From Methanocella_A sp963769045 (GTDB lineage: Archaea > Halobacteriota > Methanocellia > Methanocellales > Methanocellaceae), in NCBI GenBank assembly GCA_963769045.1, contig CAVYKK010000026.1, positions 62,001 through 126,000 of the forward strand: a stretch of 64,000 nt of DNA. The letters run 5' to 3'. Shown piece by piece: positions 8,993-17,742 of the stretch. The position numbers were made by a program, and so were the translations under genes. The notes below the pieces were generated by a model. That model saw nothing but the letters and a program-made list of their open reading frames with translations, had not been told where the DNA came from and ran no database searches. Within the stretch, counting starts at the first letter, position 1. Each line of letters begins with the position of its first letter.

Positions 8993-9160
8993 CTATTTAC
9001 AGGTACACTCTGATACCGGTTTTCCACATTTCTCACATACATGCTTGTGCCGGACGACGCCGCCGCAAACCGGGCATTTTTCCGAGCACTTCTCCATCTC
9101 CGTCCCACAACCCTGGCCCTGCGAGCTAGGGTAGTCGTATTCTCCCATGTTGCCTGCCAT
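8993..9160 (-). CDS. 55-residue double zinc-ribbon protein
   Basis: A short gene starting at ATG 9160 and ending TAG at 8993. The product carries KCPVCGG, VCEKCGKP and a final ECTCK, so three CXXC-like knuckles, enough for one or two zinc ions. It resembles the protein encoded at 32035-32184 in motif spacing (CG..VVR..C..C..P..EC.C), suggesting paralogues. AGGATCATT precedes the ATG, and a TTTATATGCC element lies about 40 bp upstream. The function is unknown; small archaeal zinc proteins often act as adaptors. Confidence 0.6.
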   Translation of the reverse strand: MAGNMGEYDYPSSQGQGCGTEMEKCSEKCPVCGGVVRHKHVCEKCGKPVSECTCK

Positions 9161-9446
9161 AAATGATCCTCATAACGGAGATTGGAATATCGGCATATAA
9201 AAAAGCCCGCCTGTTACATCTGAAAATTCAGCCTGCCACCGCGGGTTTCATCGAGAATCGGGCGGGCGGCGGCCGGTTTTGGCGATCGCGGGAGGATAGT
9301 AAGTAAAAGGATATCCCGTAAGTCCGTATCGGAAGCCTGCGATACAACAAAAGCGATATCAAAGCGTGTCGTATAAATCTAATCTCATATCATATAGTCT
9401 GGAAATGAGAATAACCTGATCGGGCCATCATGGCAGAGGCGATCCA

Positions 9447-9887
9447 GTGGACTATGAACAGCTCATGAAAATGCTATCCTCGTGGAATGTGATTATCGTG
9501 CCAGCAGAGGCTGCCAGAGTGCATGGATTTGAGCCAGGAGTCTACCGGGAACTGGCCAGGCAGACCGAAGATGTCGACTACGACTGCAATTTTAAGGACG
9601 GATGCTGCCGGGAAAGGGGCCCGGGGGATAAGAATTGCTGCTCGGAGTGTGCCTGCACCTTCGGGTACTGGCGCAAGGAGACAGGGGCACTGGATGAGGC
9701 TACGGTGAGGACGATGGCCGAATTTTACGATGTGCGCACGGGTTTCCGCCGGGAAGATACGGGATGCCTGCTGCCGAGGGAGCTGCGGAGCCCGATCTGC
9801 CTGTACATCCTGTGTTCAGACGCGAAGCTGTCCGGCGGAGACAGGTACCTGCTGGACAAAATCCATTACGGGTTAAGCTGGACCTGA
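9447..9887 (+). CDS. cysteine-rich hypothetical protein
   Basis: A 146-residue cytosolic protein with a central cysteine cluster (DYDCNFKDGCCRERGPGDKNCCSECACTFGYW) and two later cysteines, fit to bind a metal or Fe-S centre. The GTG start has a weak AGAGG about 10 bases upstream. The family is unrecognised. It lies 95 bp before a YkgJ-family Cys-cluster gene on the same strand, suggesting related metal-linked roles. Confidence 0.6.
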   Translation: MDYEQLMKMLSSWNVIIVPAEAARVHGFEPGVYRELARQTEDVDYDCNFKDGCCRERGPGDKNCCSECACTFGYWRKETGALDEATVRTMAEFYDVRTGFRREDTGCLLPRELRSPICLYILCSDAKLSGGDRYLLDKIHYGLSWT

Positions 9888-9982
9888 CATATTGCCTCTT
9901 CCATCGGGCACTATCGACATCCTTTTGATATTTTTTGCAGTCCCCAATAACTATATAACGCATTTTAATGGAATTAGTATCG

Positions 9983-10666
9983 ATGGATTACGAGAGCTTT
10001 TTCCGTATGCATGGGGCGTCCAAATTCGCCAGGGCCGGGAACATGCCGTGCAAAGGCTGTGGCCGGTGCTGCCGAGAAGAGCCCCGCATAGGGCTGTTTC
10101 CTTCGGACATCCTCAGGATCAGCAGGGCTCTCGGCATGACACTGGCAGCATTCAACGATCGCTATCTCAACGGCATCATAAGCATCGGCTCGGTGCGTGA
10201 CGAACAAGGCAACACGAAATACGATTCCATGGCTTTCGGCCTCAAGCTCCGGGACGGATGCCCTTTTCTAGCCGACGATAAATGTGGTATACACGCATTC
10301 AAGCCTGTCATCTGCAGAGCATACCCCAACATGGTGATGAGGACGTTCCGGGGAGACATCCTGAAAAGCTTCGTGAAGCTGCACGAAGGCTGCTCGCTCC
10401 GTGACCTGGAAGACGACTTATACATCCTGCCGGACACCGACACGTACATGCGACTGGCTTTCGGGGTCCGGGTCATGCACATCTACGCAGAAAGGGCAGG
10501 CAACGCGTTCGATGCCCGGCTTGTGGATAACCTGGCCCACAAGGAAATGGCCTGGCTGCGGAATCCCGACATGATCAGGGAAGCGGAAGCGGATATGGAC
10601 GAAGACGTGGCCCGGTTCGTGAAGTCTGTCGAAGCTGCTGAAGCCAGGGGCATAAAAATTGAATAA
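9983..10666 (+). CDS. YkgJ-family cysteine cluster protein
   Basis: Matches the YkgJ (putative zinc or iron-chelating) family. The diagnostic CKGCGRCCREEPRIGLFPSDI lies near the N-terminus, then CPFLADDKCGIHAFKPVICRAYP, together giving eight conserved cysteines in the usual arrangement. The C-terminal half is helical. I prefer ATG 9983 (227 residues) over 9968 because a TATA box at about 9949-9956 puts transcription start near 9978. Biochemical function in this family is not established. Confidence 0.8.
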   Translation: MDYESFFRMHGASKFARAGNMPCKGCGRCCREEPRIGLFPSDILRISRALGMTLAAFNDRYLNGIISIGSVRDEQGNTKYDSMAFGLKLRDGCPFLADDKCGIHAFKPVICRAYPNMVMRTFRGDILKSFVKLHEGCSLRDLEDDLYILPDTDTYMRLAFGVRVMHIYAERAGNAFDARLVDNLAHKEMAWLRNPDMIREAEADMDEDVARFVKSVEAAEARGIKIE

Positions 10667-10755
10667 TGTAACGATACGGGCGGGACAGGTGCCTGCCGGA
10701 TAAGACGGGCGGATAAGCTTTAAATCCCGAAGCCGCCAACCATTAAACGGGAAGT

Positions 10756-11388
10756 GTGCCAGTGGTATTAAATCCGCCGAAGATACCGATCAGCAGCATC
10801 GCAGGCCTCATTATCATCGTCTTCTTCTGCTCGTTCCTGACCCTGTCAATCATCCATTACCCCCCGGGGTTCTCCCCGATAAAGAACTGGATGAGTGACC
10901 TGGGAAACCCGGAACTGAATCCAGCAGGTTACGCATACTTTAACTGGGCCTGCATGATCACAGGGCTGCTCCTCGTCGTTTTCTACCTCGGGCTTTACCG
11001 CTTGCAGAGAATAACCAGCCGCGCGACAAAAATGGGAACTGCAGCACAGGCATTTGGCATCTTCTCGGGCTTTGCCCTGGTGGGCGTGGGCTACTTCAAC
11101 GAGACATTCAGCCCGCACCACTTCATTGTCTCGACCCTGTTCTTCCTCTCGAGCACCATCGCTATACTCCTCGCGACTATTACGTTGCGGGGACGCGCGG
11201 GCTTCAGCAGCGTGACTGCCCGGGCCGGGCACCTGACCGTCGCTGTCGGCATCATTTTCTCGGTGCAGATGGCCCTGTTCGAATCGGTCACTATCGTCGA
11301 GTGGGTGTCCGTTTTATCCATGCTATTGTGGGCAACGCTGTTCGGGATTGACACCTACCAGGTGTCACACAGACGGCAGGAAAAGTAG
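10756..11388 (+). CDS. DUF998-family membrane protein
   Basis: A 210-residue integral membrane protein with about six helices. The first loop reads GFSPIKNWMSDLGNPELNPAGY, characteristic of DUF998 proteins, with a hydrophobic core of repeated AxGIFSGF-type helices. The GTG start follows GGGAAG. A TTTAAAT box lies about 35 bp upstream. No transport or enzymatic motif is visible. It is convergent with the next gene, with a GCGCGCGC palindrome in the gap. Confidence 0.7.
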   Translation: MPVVLNPPKIPISSIAGLIIIVFFCSFLTLSIIHYPPGFSPIKNWMSDLGNPELNPAGYAYFNWACMITGLLLVVFYLGLYRLQRITSRATKMGTAAQAFGIFSGFALVGVGYFNETFSPHHFIVSTLFFLSSTIAILLATITLRGRAGFSSVTARAGHLTVAVGIIFSVQMALFESVTIVEWVSVLSMLLWATLFGIDTYQVSHRRQEK

Positions 11389-11486
11389 CTGGAGATGAAT
11401 TCGTCGCATGCCAGATTGACAATCGCTCGCGCGCGCGAAGACGGGCAGACAGATATCTGCTGAACAAGATAAAAATTTCGAGTCTT

Positions 11487-11903
11487 TCAGGCTTTTCGCT
11501 TCGCAACGAACTCGTAGTAGATATACCCGCCGATTGCCGCCAGCAGGACTCCCGAGACGATAAGCACCGGCGCGCAGACCAGGCCATAGATGCCTCCCCT
11601 GGCCAGCTCTCGCAGGGTGAAGGGCTCGTAATTGATGTATCTTGAAAGGTAAACGACCAGGGACAGGCCGACGGTCGCCACAGCGGTGCCGACCACTCCG
11701 GATATCATGCCGGCGATGCCGGAGGAGATCATGGCATCGGTCGCGTTCTTGATGTCTTCCCTCGCGATCAGGACGGTGACAGCCCCGGCAATCACCATCA
11801 GGATGAAGCTGACCGGCAACAGGCAAATCAGTGCGGCCGTCATGCCGATCAGGATGCCGAAAACGACGCCGGATACGAGTGCGCCGGTATATTTGGTATA
11901 CAT
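11487..11903 (-). CDS. Gly/Ala-rich membrane protein (DUF5518-like)
   Basis: A 138-residue protein with four hydrophobic segments (ALVSGVVFGILIGMTAALIC, SFILMVIAGAVTVLIA, GIAGMISGVVGTAVATVGL, APVLIVSGVLLAAIGGYIYY) and a DIKNATDAMISSG loop. This layout is common in archaeal DUF5518-type proteins; the assignment is from memory of the pattern. I use ATG 11903 rather than the in-frame TTG at 11912. The gene runs towards the DUF998 gene. Confidence 0.6.
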   Translation of the reverse strand: MYTKYTGALVSGVVFGILIGMTAALICLLPVSFILMVIAGAVTVLIAREDIKNATDAMISSGIAGMISGVVGTAVATVGLSLVVYLSRYINYEPFTLRELARGGIYGLVCAPVLIVSGVLLAAIGGYIYYEFVAKRKA

Positions 11904-12010
11904 AATTATCAAGCAATTGTATGATGAGGAAGTATATGATACCTCCTCATTTTAAGAATATTAACTGGCAAATTTTGATAAGTCAAAATACATAGATCGT
12001 TAGGGTAAAA

Positions 12011-12274
12011 ATGTACGTCAGCCCGCGAGACGTGTTAAACAAGCTCAAGTGGAAGGAGGGCGAGAGCCTCGCTGATGCCACGATCTACTATGTCAGCCGT
12101 GGCAGTCCGGACGATTCGGCATCCGCCGGTGGCAGTGATATCAAGCACATAGAGGCATTCGGCTTTGAGCTTGAATCGGGCACGTTCATCCCATGGCACA
12201 GGGTCTACAAAATCGACTACCGCGGAGAGACTATTTTTGACCGCCAATGGTACCAGTATATCCTGAAGGAATAA
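12011..12274 (+). CDS. UPF0248 / MJ1316-like domain protein
   Basis: An 87-residue protein of the UPF0248 (DUF504) family: MYVSPRDVLNKLKWKE, a variable loop, IEAFGFELESGTFIPWHRVYKIDYRGETIFDR. The IPxHRV motif is the family hallmark. MJ1316-like domains have been proposed to recognise RNA ends with cyclic phosphate. That would suit a genome encoding RtcB, but the link is inference. The ATG is close to an AT-rich promoter (11930-12000). Confidence 0.75.
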   Translation: MYVSPRDVLNKLKWKEGESLADATIYYVSRGSPDDSASAGGSDIKHIEAFGFELESGTFIPWHRVYKIDYRGETIFDRQWYQYILKE

Positions 12275-12403
12275 CCGGAAACACACTAAATGACCGGCCC
12301 TTTCTGACTGGCGTTCGTGGAAGTCTGGTAACTGCAATTCATTATCCGGATGCAGAAGGTTCGCATCCGCTCTTTTTATTTGTCTTTCCCGTTTCGTTGC
12401 CGT

Positions 12404-12739
12404 TTAATACCTTTGACCCGGCCGTATTTCCTTGACCATATCTTTGAGCTTCTGCGCAAGCTCCTTTCCTTTCCCGGCTTTCGGAACCGCAGACTCTGCG
12501 TAAGTCATGTAGAGTTCGCCGATCTGCTCAGCGATATCTTTCTCCACTTTTTTCTGATCAGGGCTGTAAGCATGTACGCCCAGCTCGTCGTTGCTGGCAA
12601 ACCACACGATACCCTTATCGTGCCGTCGCTCCAGCGGGACTTCCAGCCGCTCTTTTAGCACCAGCACCCGGCCGTCTGGCAACGGGATCTCGTCATAGGT
12701 GAGCGGGTGCACCATGTGTTTTCTTTCGTCTTTTGCCAT
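12404..12739 (-). CDS. conserved hypothetical protein
   Basis: A 111-residue soluble protein with a beta-rich N-terminus (LPDGRVLVLKERLEVPLERR, GIVWFASNDELGVHAYSPD) and a charged helical C-terminus (QKKVEKDIAEQIGELYMTYAESAVPK). It has no cysteine cluster, signal or membrane segment. Family not recognised. The upstream AT-rich segment (12765-12800) can serve as promoter. Confidence 0.6.
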   Translation of the reverse strand: MAKDERKHMVHPLTYDEIPLPDGRVLVLKERLEVPLERRHDKGIVWFASNDELGVHAYSPDQKKVEKDIAEQIGELYMTYAESAVPKAGKGKELAQKLKDMVKEIRPGQRY

Positions 12740-12883
12740 TCTTCACGCTTCCAGTATGAACAATAAGCTGGTATCAATTAAACAATTATTGCAAAATAAG
12801 TGCATCACACGCTAATAAGGCCGCTACGATCATATCGCAGCGCACTTATAATCAGCCGGTACACAGTCGCAGTCACTAATCGA

Positions 12884-13291
12884 CTACCCGAACTTGATAA
12901 ACTGCTTCGGCTTCAGGTTGTCCTGCATACTCCAGAAGTAGGCCTGGCCCTTCCTGATCCTGAAAATGATCAACTCCGGGCTTTCAGCCGTGAGCCCGAC
13001 ACCCTTGAGGAACGGACGGTCCTCGATGCATTTCTTTTTCAAGGCTGGATCGTTAAGGAATTCGATACGGCCTTCCACTCGCATCATCCGGCCGCTCATC
13101 TCCCCGGGCTTCCAGAAGCACAGCTCGACCCGGGGGTCGGCCTTCAGCTGCCCGTACATGTCCCTCATCGTCGCCGTCTGTATGTAAAAGCCTGTATCGT
13201 CGGCGTACCACATGGCAAGCGCCCTCACACGAGGCTGTCCATTGTCGTTCGACGCCAGGTAGCAAACCTTGACATCGTTTGCGAAATTCAC
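12884..13291 (-). CDS. PPOx-type flavin-binding split-barrel protein
   Basis: Matches the pyridoxamine 5'-phosphate oxidase-like family: VKVCYLASNDNGQPRVRALAMWYADDTGFYIQT, then DPRVELCFWKPGEMSGRMMRVEGRIEFL. It is a dimeric beta-barrel likely to bind FMN or F420. The annotated start is GTG 13291. The upstream codons still read like the family's usual N-terminus (HIDFKDCV), with ATA where a methionine would be expected, so the true start is uncertain. Confidence 0.8.
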   Translation of the reverse strand: MNFANDVKVCYLASNDNGQPRVRALAMWYADDTGFYIQTATMRDMYGQLKADPRVELCFWKPGEMSGRMMRVEGRIEFLNDPALKKKCIEDRPFLKGVGLTAESPELIIFRIRKGQAYFWSMQDNLKPKQFIKFG

Positions 13292-13397
13292 GCAGTCCTT
13301 GAAGTCTATATGCTCACATCCCGGATAGATTATTATAATAAATTCAATGATAAATGTTTCTATTCCGCGATCCGTTAAAACAATTGTTAAAAATGAG

Positions 13398-13784
13398 CTA
13401 ACTTGAATTATTTTTATCCATTTTCTTATACACGAGCGGCAGTATTTCCATGTGGTCCTTGATAATCTGCCGGTACATTTTCGCGGTCAGCGGCTTCTGC
13501 AGGGCAGCCTGTTCGGCTTCTTTTAGCGCTTTATTATGTTTCGGGACAGGCCTCTTCTTTACACCGTGTCGGTCGTCATCCTTCTCGACAAACGGACAGG
13601 GCTTATGCTCTCCCGGGCAAGTGGAGTCAAAGCTACCCGAGACCTTTTCCTGCTCCATCTGGAAAGCGATCTCATGTAAAAGCCGAACGTCGTCCGCTGC
13701 TTCGTCGTTTGCCGGCATCGTATGATCGCAGCCCCGCCGCTCACCGTTTAGAATGGATTTTATCAGGGGTTTGCTTTTTGACAT
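13398..13784 (-). CDS. hypothetical protein with CPGEHKPC motif
   Basis: A 128-residue basic protein. It has three cysteines clustered in STCPGEHKPCPF plus one earlier (RRGCDHTMP), then a Lys-rich helical C-terminus (KALKEAEQAALQKPLTAKMYRQIIKDHMEIL). The start at ATG 13784 has GGTGGA 6 bases upstream and is preferred to the longer frame from 13811. Family not recognised; metal binding is possible. Confidence 0.55.
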   Translation of the reverse strand: MSKSKPLIKSILNGERRGCDHTMPANDEAADDVRLLHEIAFQMEQEKVSGSFDSTCPGEHKPCPFVEKDDDRHGVKKRPVPKHNKALKEAEQAALQKPLTAKMYRQIIKDHMEILPLVYKKMDKNNSS

Positions 13785-14284
13785 GGATATCCACCGTGAC
13801 CCTGCCCCCACATGGATAATCTCTCTAATTGCTTACGTTTGATGCAGGTACTATATTAAAATAACGTTAATTTGTGTCATAACTAATTGATATGGTAAAA
13901 AATTTGATATAATTGTTACCGGCCATAGCCGGGCGATTTGAGTGCAGTGGGCTCTGTCATCTGCATGGCATCTGATTTTCGATTGTAGAAATGGCATCTG
14001 AATACGTTGTCAGCTGGAGGCTTCATTCATTACTGCAGATGCCAGTTTGACTAAGCAGGTACGCCAGGGAATGGCAAGCCAGACTTAGCCCGATATGAAT
14101 TTCTTGACTAAAGTTGCCGTATATCGGGCGTGTTTAAAACTGCTTCACTGGCAATAAATAATCATCAAAATTACTTATATTTACCACTTTCTTCCTTAAT
14201 CGATTGTGAGATTACGGTTATATACTCCTTTACAAGATTTTGTTTAGCATTCAATTGTATAATTAGTAAAAGGAGAGTAATGCT
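13785..14284. other. 500-bp AT-rich intergenic region before the surface-protein gene
   Basis: No ORF is convincing here. An inverted repeat (GCCCGATAT at 14088-14096, ATATCGGGC at 14121-14129; 24-nt loop) lies in the middle. A short phrase ATGGCATCTGA occurs twice (near 13965 and 13991). The right end holds a GGTTATATAC box near 14217 and an AAAGGAGAG ribosome-binding site ahead of the ATG at 14285. The length and the hairpin suggest a structured leader or an excised element; neither can be shown from the sequence. Confidence 0.4.
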
Positions 14285-15700
14285 ATGCCAGGCAAACAAT
14301 ACCTTCTGTTATCAGCCATTATCGTTGTGTTGATATTGCTTATTGGTGCCATGTTATTGACGGCCCAGAACGCTAATAATGCTAATGACGCAGCGATAGA
14401 TATAGAGACGTATGTCTCGGTCGATGGCGGAACGACCTGGCAGGACGCGGACAACGCGACCGGGCCGTATCTCGAAAGTGGTATTGCTATTGTTCCGCAG
14501 TTCAAGTTCGTGGTCTCTAACACGGGCGACGCCAACCTGTCGAATGTTGACGTCACGGACGACGTCTTCGGCGACATCTGGCTCGACGGCACGCTCTCTA
14601 CGGGCTCGACGTATGAAAAAATTGTAACCGGTACCTGGGCTGCGGGCCAGCACACCAATCGTGCGACAGCCACCGGGAGCAACAGGTCCGTTACAGTTAC
14701 AGACACTGACGCCGCGAACTATTACGGTTCGGTCCCGGGTATCGGGATCGACGTGGTTACCAACGGCGCTGACCGCCAGGACATTCTCGTCGACACTCCG
14801 ATCACCTGGACGTACACGGTGACCAATACTGGAAACGTCCCGTTAGACGATGTCGCGGTCGACGATAACATGCGGTCTGCGGCCAATGATCCCGCGTATG
14901 TCTCCGGCGACACTAACGGCGATGGCCTGCTGGGCCTGACGGAAACCTGGATCTTCAGGGCGGAAGGCGTCGCCAGTGCCGGGGCCCATAATAACACCGG
15001 CACAGTAACCGGCAGGACTCCTTCTGACGCCGGCGGCAGTGTCTCGAGCGTCTCGGATAGCGATGATAGCAGCTACTTCGGCGCCGATCCGCAGATCGGT
15101 ATCTCTACGTTTGCGAATAATGCAGACGGTCTGACCATTATGGCCGGCGATATGGTAACCTGGACGTATGCTGTGACGAACGTGGGAAACGTCCCACTGA
15201 GCAGCGTTGCAGTCACAGACAACACAGGCGTCACTCCTGTTTATTGGTGGGGAGACTTTAACGCCGACGGAAAACTTGACCTGGCTGAGACCTGGTACTA
15301 CACAGCCGGCGGCATCGCACAGGCCGGCACCCATGAAAATGTCGGCAAAGCCGAGGGCAGCTCTGGCGGCAGGACAGATACGGCAACTGATTCAAGCAGC
15401 TACTTCGGTGCTGCGCCGGCAATTCATATCGCCAAGTACGTGAACGGCGACGACGCGAATACCGTGCCGGGCGTATATATTCCGGTCGGCCAGGCTGTGA
15501 CGTGGACCTATATGGTCAATAATACAGGCAACATAGCGCTGACCAATATCGTGGTCACCGACGATCGGGGCGTCACGGTAACGCTCCCGAAGACGACCCT
15601 CGCCGCGGGCGAGTCGATGACCGGCACAGCCTCGGGTACGGCTACATGGGCCAGTACTCGAACAATGGTACGGCCACGGGCAGCTATGGCGGAAAGATAG
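14285..15700 (+). CDS. DUF11-repeat surface protein, N-terminal reading frame (frameshifted)
   Basis: First part of a cell-surface protein made of tandem beta-sandwich repeats. Residues 8-28 form a signal or anchor helix (LLSAIIVVLILLIGAMLLTA). Repeats of about 110 residues follow, with WTYTVTNTGNVPL, VAVTDN, GDTNGDGLLGLTETWIF and SSYFGADPQIGI signatures of DUF11-type domains. The frame is native to about 15643, then slips, giving a non-repeat tail (STRTMVRPRAAMAER). A strong AAAGGAGAG site precedes the start. Together with the ORF to 17419 it forms one gene of about 1,044 codons. Likely S-layer or adhesion role. Confidence 0.75.
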   Translation: MPGKQYLLLSAIIVVLILLIGAMLLTAQNANNANDAAIDIETYVSVDGGTTWQDADNATGPYLESGIAIVPQFKFVVSNTGDANLSNVDVTDDVFGDIWLDGTLSTGSTYEKIVTGTWAAGQHTNRATATGSNRSVTVTDTDAANYYGSVPGIGIDVVTNGADRQDILVDTPITWTYTVTNTGNVPLDDVAVDDNMRSAANDPAYVSGDTNGDGLLGLTETWIFRAEGVASAGAHNNTGTVTGRTPSDAGGSVSSVSDSDDSSYFGADPQIGISTFANNADGLTIMAGDMVTWTYAVTNVGNVPLSSVAVTDNTGVTPVYWWGDFNADGKLDLAETWYYTAGGIAQAGTHENVGKAEGSSGGRTDTATDSSSYFGAAPAIHIAKYVNGDDANTVPGVYIPVGQAVTWTYMVNNTGNIALTNIVVTDDRGVTVTLPKTTLAAGESMTGTASGTATWASTRTMVRPRAAMAER

Positions 15701-15769
15701 TGACGAACAGTGACATAGCGTACTATTACGGCTACAGTCCGTCGGGTATCAGCATCGCTACGGCCACGA

Positions 15770-17419
15770 ATGGCGGCGACGGCTCATATATCCCGGTCTG
15801 GCGCTGCCGTGTCGTGGACCTATCTGGTCACGAATACGGGCAACGTCCAGCTGACTAATATTGTGGTTACCGATAATCGGGGCGTCACGGTAACGCTCCC
15901 GAAGACGACGCTGGCTATTGGCGAGTCGATGACCGGCACAGCCTCGGGTACGGCTACGACGGGCCTGTACGAGAATATCGGCACGGTTACAGGCACGCGG
16001 CCAGGCGGTAGCGGTGTCACGGCCAGTGACTCGAGCAGCTACTTCGGCTCCAGCCCGGGCATCAATATCGTCACGACGACCAACGGCGCCGACGGCTTAC
16101 AGATCCCGGCGGACGCCGCTGTCAACTGGCGATATACGGTGACGAATACGGGCAACGTCGCTTTAAACGATATCGCAGTGACTGACAACAGGAGCGTCAC
16201 TCCTGCGTATGTCTCGGGTGACACCAATGCGAATGGCAGGCTCGACCTGACCGAGACCTGGATATACGAGGCCACCGATACAGCGTTAGCCGGCAGCTAT
16301 GCCAACACGGGCACGGTTACGGCAATGCCGCCCGCCGGCGCCCGGGTTACGGATGACGACACGAGCAGCTACGTCGGATATGTGCTGGCGATCGACGTCG
16401 AAAAGAGCGTATCGATCGATAGCGGAACGACCTGGCAGGACGCAGACACGGAACCCGGGCCATACCTTGTCAGCGGCACAGACCCGCAGTTCAAGTTTGT
16501 AGTGACGAACACGGGCGAGGTCCCGCTGACGAACGTGACGATCACTGACATGGTATATGGTACGGTTACCATCCCTGATACGCTTGCGGCAGGAGCGTCC
16601 GCTCAGAACGTGACCACACGTACGTGGGCTGCAGGCCAGCATACGAATATAGCGACGGTAGCCGGCAGATATACGGATGCCACCCTTGGCAAGCTGACGG
16701 TTATGGATATCGATGTGGCGAACTACTATGGCGCTTCAGCAGCCATTGTCTTAGAGACGTACGTATCGGTTGACGACGGAACGACCTGGCAGGACGCGGA
16801 CATACTGGCAGACGAGCCGGACCTGATTAACGATGCGGCTCCGCTGCTCGGTTTCGAAGTGACGAACACGGGCAACGTCCCGCTGGCGAACATAGTTATC
16901 ACTGACACAGTCTACGGCACTGTCGGGACCATCGGCACGCTCGCAGCAGGCGGGTCCGCGCACCTCAATGTCACCGGCGTATGGACTGAAGGCCAGAACA
17001 CCAGTACCGCGACGGCTATTGTCACCTACACCGATAGCGCGGACCACATGCAGACGGCCATCGACACGGATGCCACGAACTACTTCGGCGCTGATCCGGA
17101 GATTAGTATCGTGAAATACGTGAACGGCCAGGACGCCAACACGGCGCCGGGCCCGTCAATAACGGTCGGCGGAGCGGTGACATGGACCTATGAAGTCACG
17201 AACACTGGCAACGTCCCGCTGACCGGTATCGTGGTCACCGACGACCAGGGCGTCACGGTAACGATACCGAAGACGACGCTGGCGGTGGGCGAATCGATGA
17301 CGGGCACGGGCACGGCGACAGCTGCGGCGGGCCAGTATGTGAACATCGGAACGGCCACAGGAAGCTTTGGGACAATAGAAGTTACGGACAGCGATCCGGC
17401 ATACTACACAGGTGTCTAG
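15770..17419 (+). CDS. DUF11-repeat surface protein, C-terminal reading frame
   Basis: Continuation of the gene at 14285 in the same frame, after two slips that cancel. From 15646 to 15798 the repeat sequence is readable in the +1-shifted frame. An extra T at 15799 returns it to the original frame at GGC 15800. It contains further DUF11-like repeats (TNTGNVQLTNIVVTDNRGV, SVSIDSGTTWQDADTEPGP) and ends without a membrane anchor. The listed start (ATG 15770) is only the first ATG of the open frame and not a genuine initiation site. A hairpin follows 24 bp after the stop. Confidence 0.7.
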   Translation: MAATAHISRSGAAVSWTYLVTNTGNVQLTNIVVTDNRGVTVTLPKTTLAIGESMTGTASGTATTGLYENIGTVTGTRPGGSGVTASDSSSYFGSSPGINIVTTTNGADGLQIPADAAVNWRYTVTNTGNVALNDIAVTDNRSVTPAYVSGDTNANGRLDLTETWIYEATDTALAGSYANTGTVTAMPPAGARVTDDDTSSYVGYVLAIDVEKSVSIDSGTTWQDADTEPGPYLVSGTDPQFKFVVTNTGEVPLTNVTITDMVYGTVTIPDTLAAGASAQNVTTRTWAAGQHTNIATVAGRYTDATLGKLTVMDIDVANYYGASAAIVLETYVSVDDGTTWQDADILADEPDLINDAAPLLGFEVTNTGNVPLANIVITDTVYGTVGTIGTLAAGGSAHLNVTGVWTEGQNTSTATAIVTYTDSADHMQTAIDTDATNYFGADPEISIVKYVNGQDANTAPGPSITVGGAVTWTYEVTNTGNVPLTGIVVTDDQGVTVTIPKTTLAVGESMTGTGTATAAAGQYVNIGTATGSFGTIEVTDSDPAYYTGV

Positions 17420-17443
17420 TAATATTCTACAAGGAGACGAACA

Positions 17444-17474
17444 GTGCCGACGGGTTGTCTTTTTCCGTCGGCAC
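17444..17474 (+). terminator. hairpin after the surface-protein gene
   Basis: A perfect 10-bp stem, GTGCCGACGG (17444-17453) with CCGTCGGCAC (17465-17474), encloses an 11-nt loop containing a TTTTT run. It starts 24 bases after the stop codon. Confidence 0.6.
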
Positions 17475-17584
17475 TACAGTTACCTGAACCTGTACGGCCC
17501 ATTAGTGTAAACAACAAATTTTATTGGTTGTATCCCGAGCTTTTTGTAAATGTTTTCGGGTATAATTATTCGTGAATTGTTGTA

Positions 17585-17650
17585 TACGCTGATAAGGCAT
17601 TCAACACAGAGTTCACAGAGTTCACAGGGTACACAGAGTGCGTTTAAAGA
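17585..17650 (+). repeat. CACAGAG-rich dispersed repeat, single arm
   Basis: About 65 bp starting GCTGATAAGGCATTCAACAC, continuing through CACAGAG/TTCACAG units and ending GTTTAAAGAA. It matches the reverse complement of the right arm of the element at 53.6-53.8 kb at all but about three positions. It lies in the 323-bp gap 17420-17742, which otherwise holds a terminator and a tRNA fragment. Confidence 0.6.
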
Positions 17651-17676
17651 ATGGGCTGGCACAGAGCTCCTTTTTA

Positions 17677-17717
17677 TCAGAACAGTTCCGACCTGACTAA
17701 GCTACGGGCCCGACATC
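17677..17717 (-). pseudogene. tRNA-Ile 5'-half remnant
   Basis: On the minus strand this reads a tRNA 5' end: GGGCCCGTAGCTTAG matches the intact tRNA-Ile at 20168-20241 exactly. The D-arm side is degraded, and TTATCAG-like anticodon-loop sequence lies at the other end. The flank beyond the 5' end also resembles that of the intact gene. No 3' half is attached here; a 3' half lies separately at 19074-19126. Confidence 0.55.
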
Positions 17718-17742
17718 CTCTTACAGGCAGGTAATATGAAAA

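Noticed and set aside
8866..9108. 80-codon minus-strand frame
   Set aside because: It overlaps the zinc-ribbon gene (8993-9160) in another frame; the cysteine pattern of the latter is far more protein-like.
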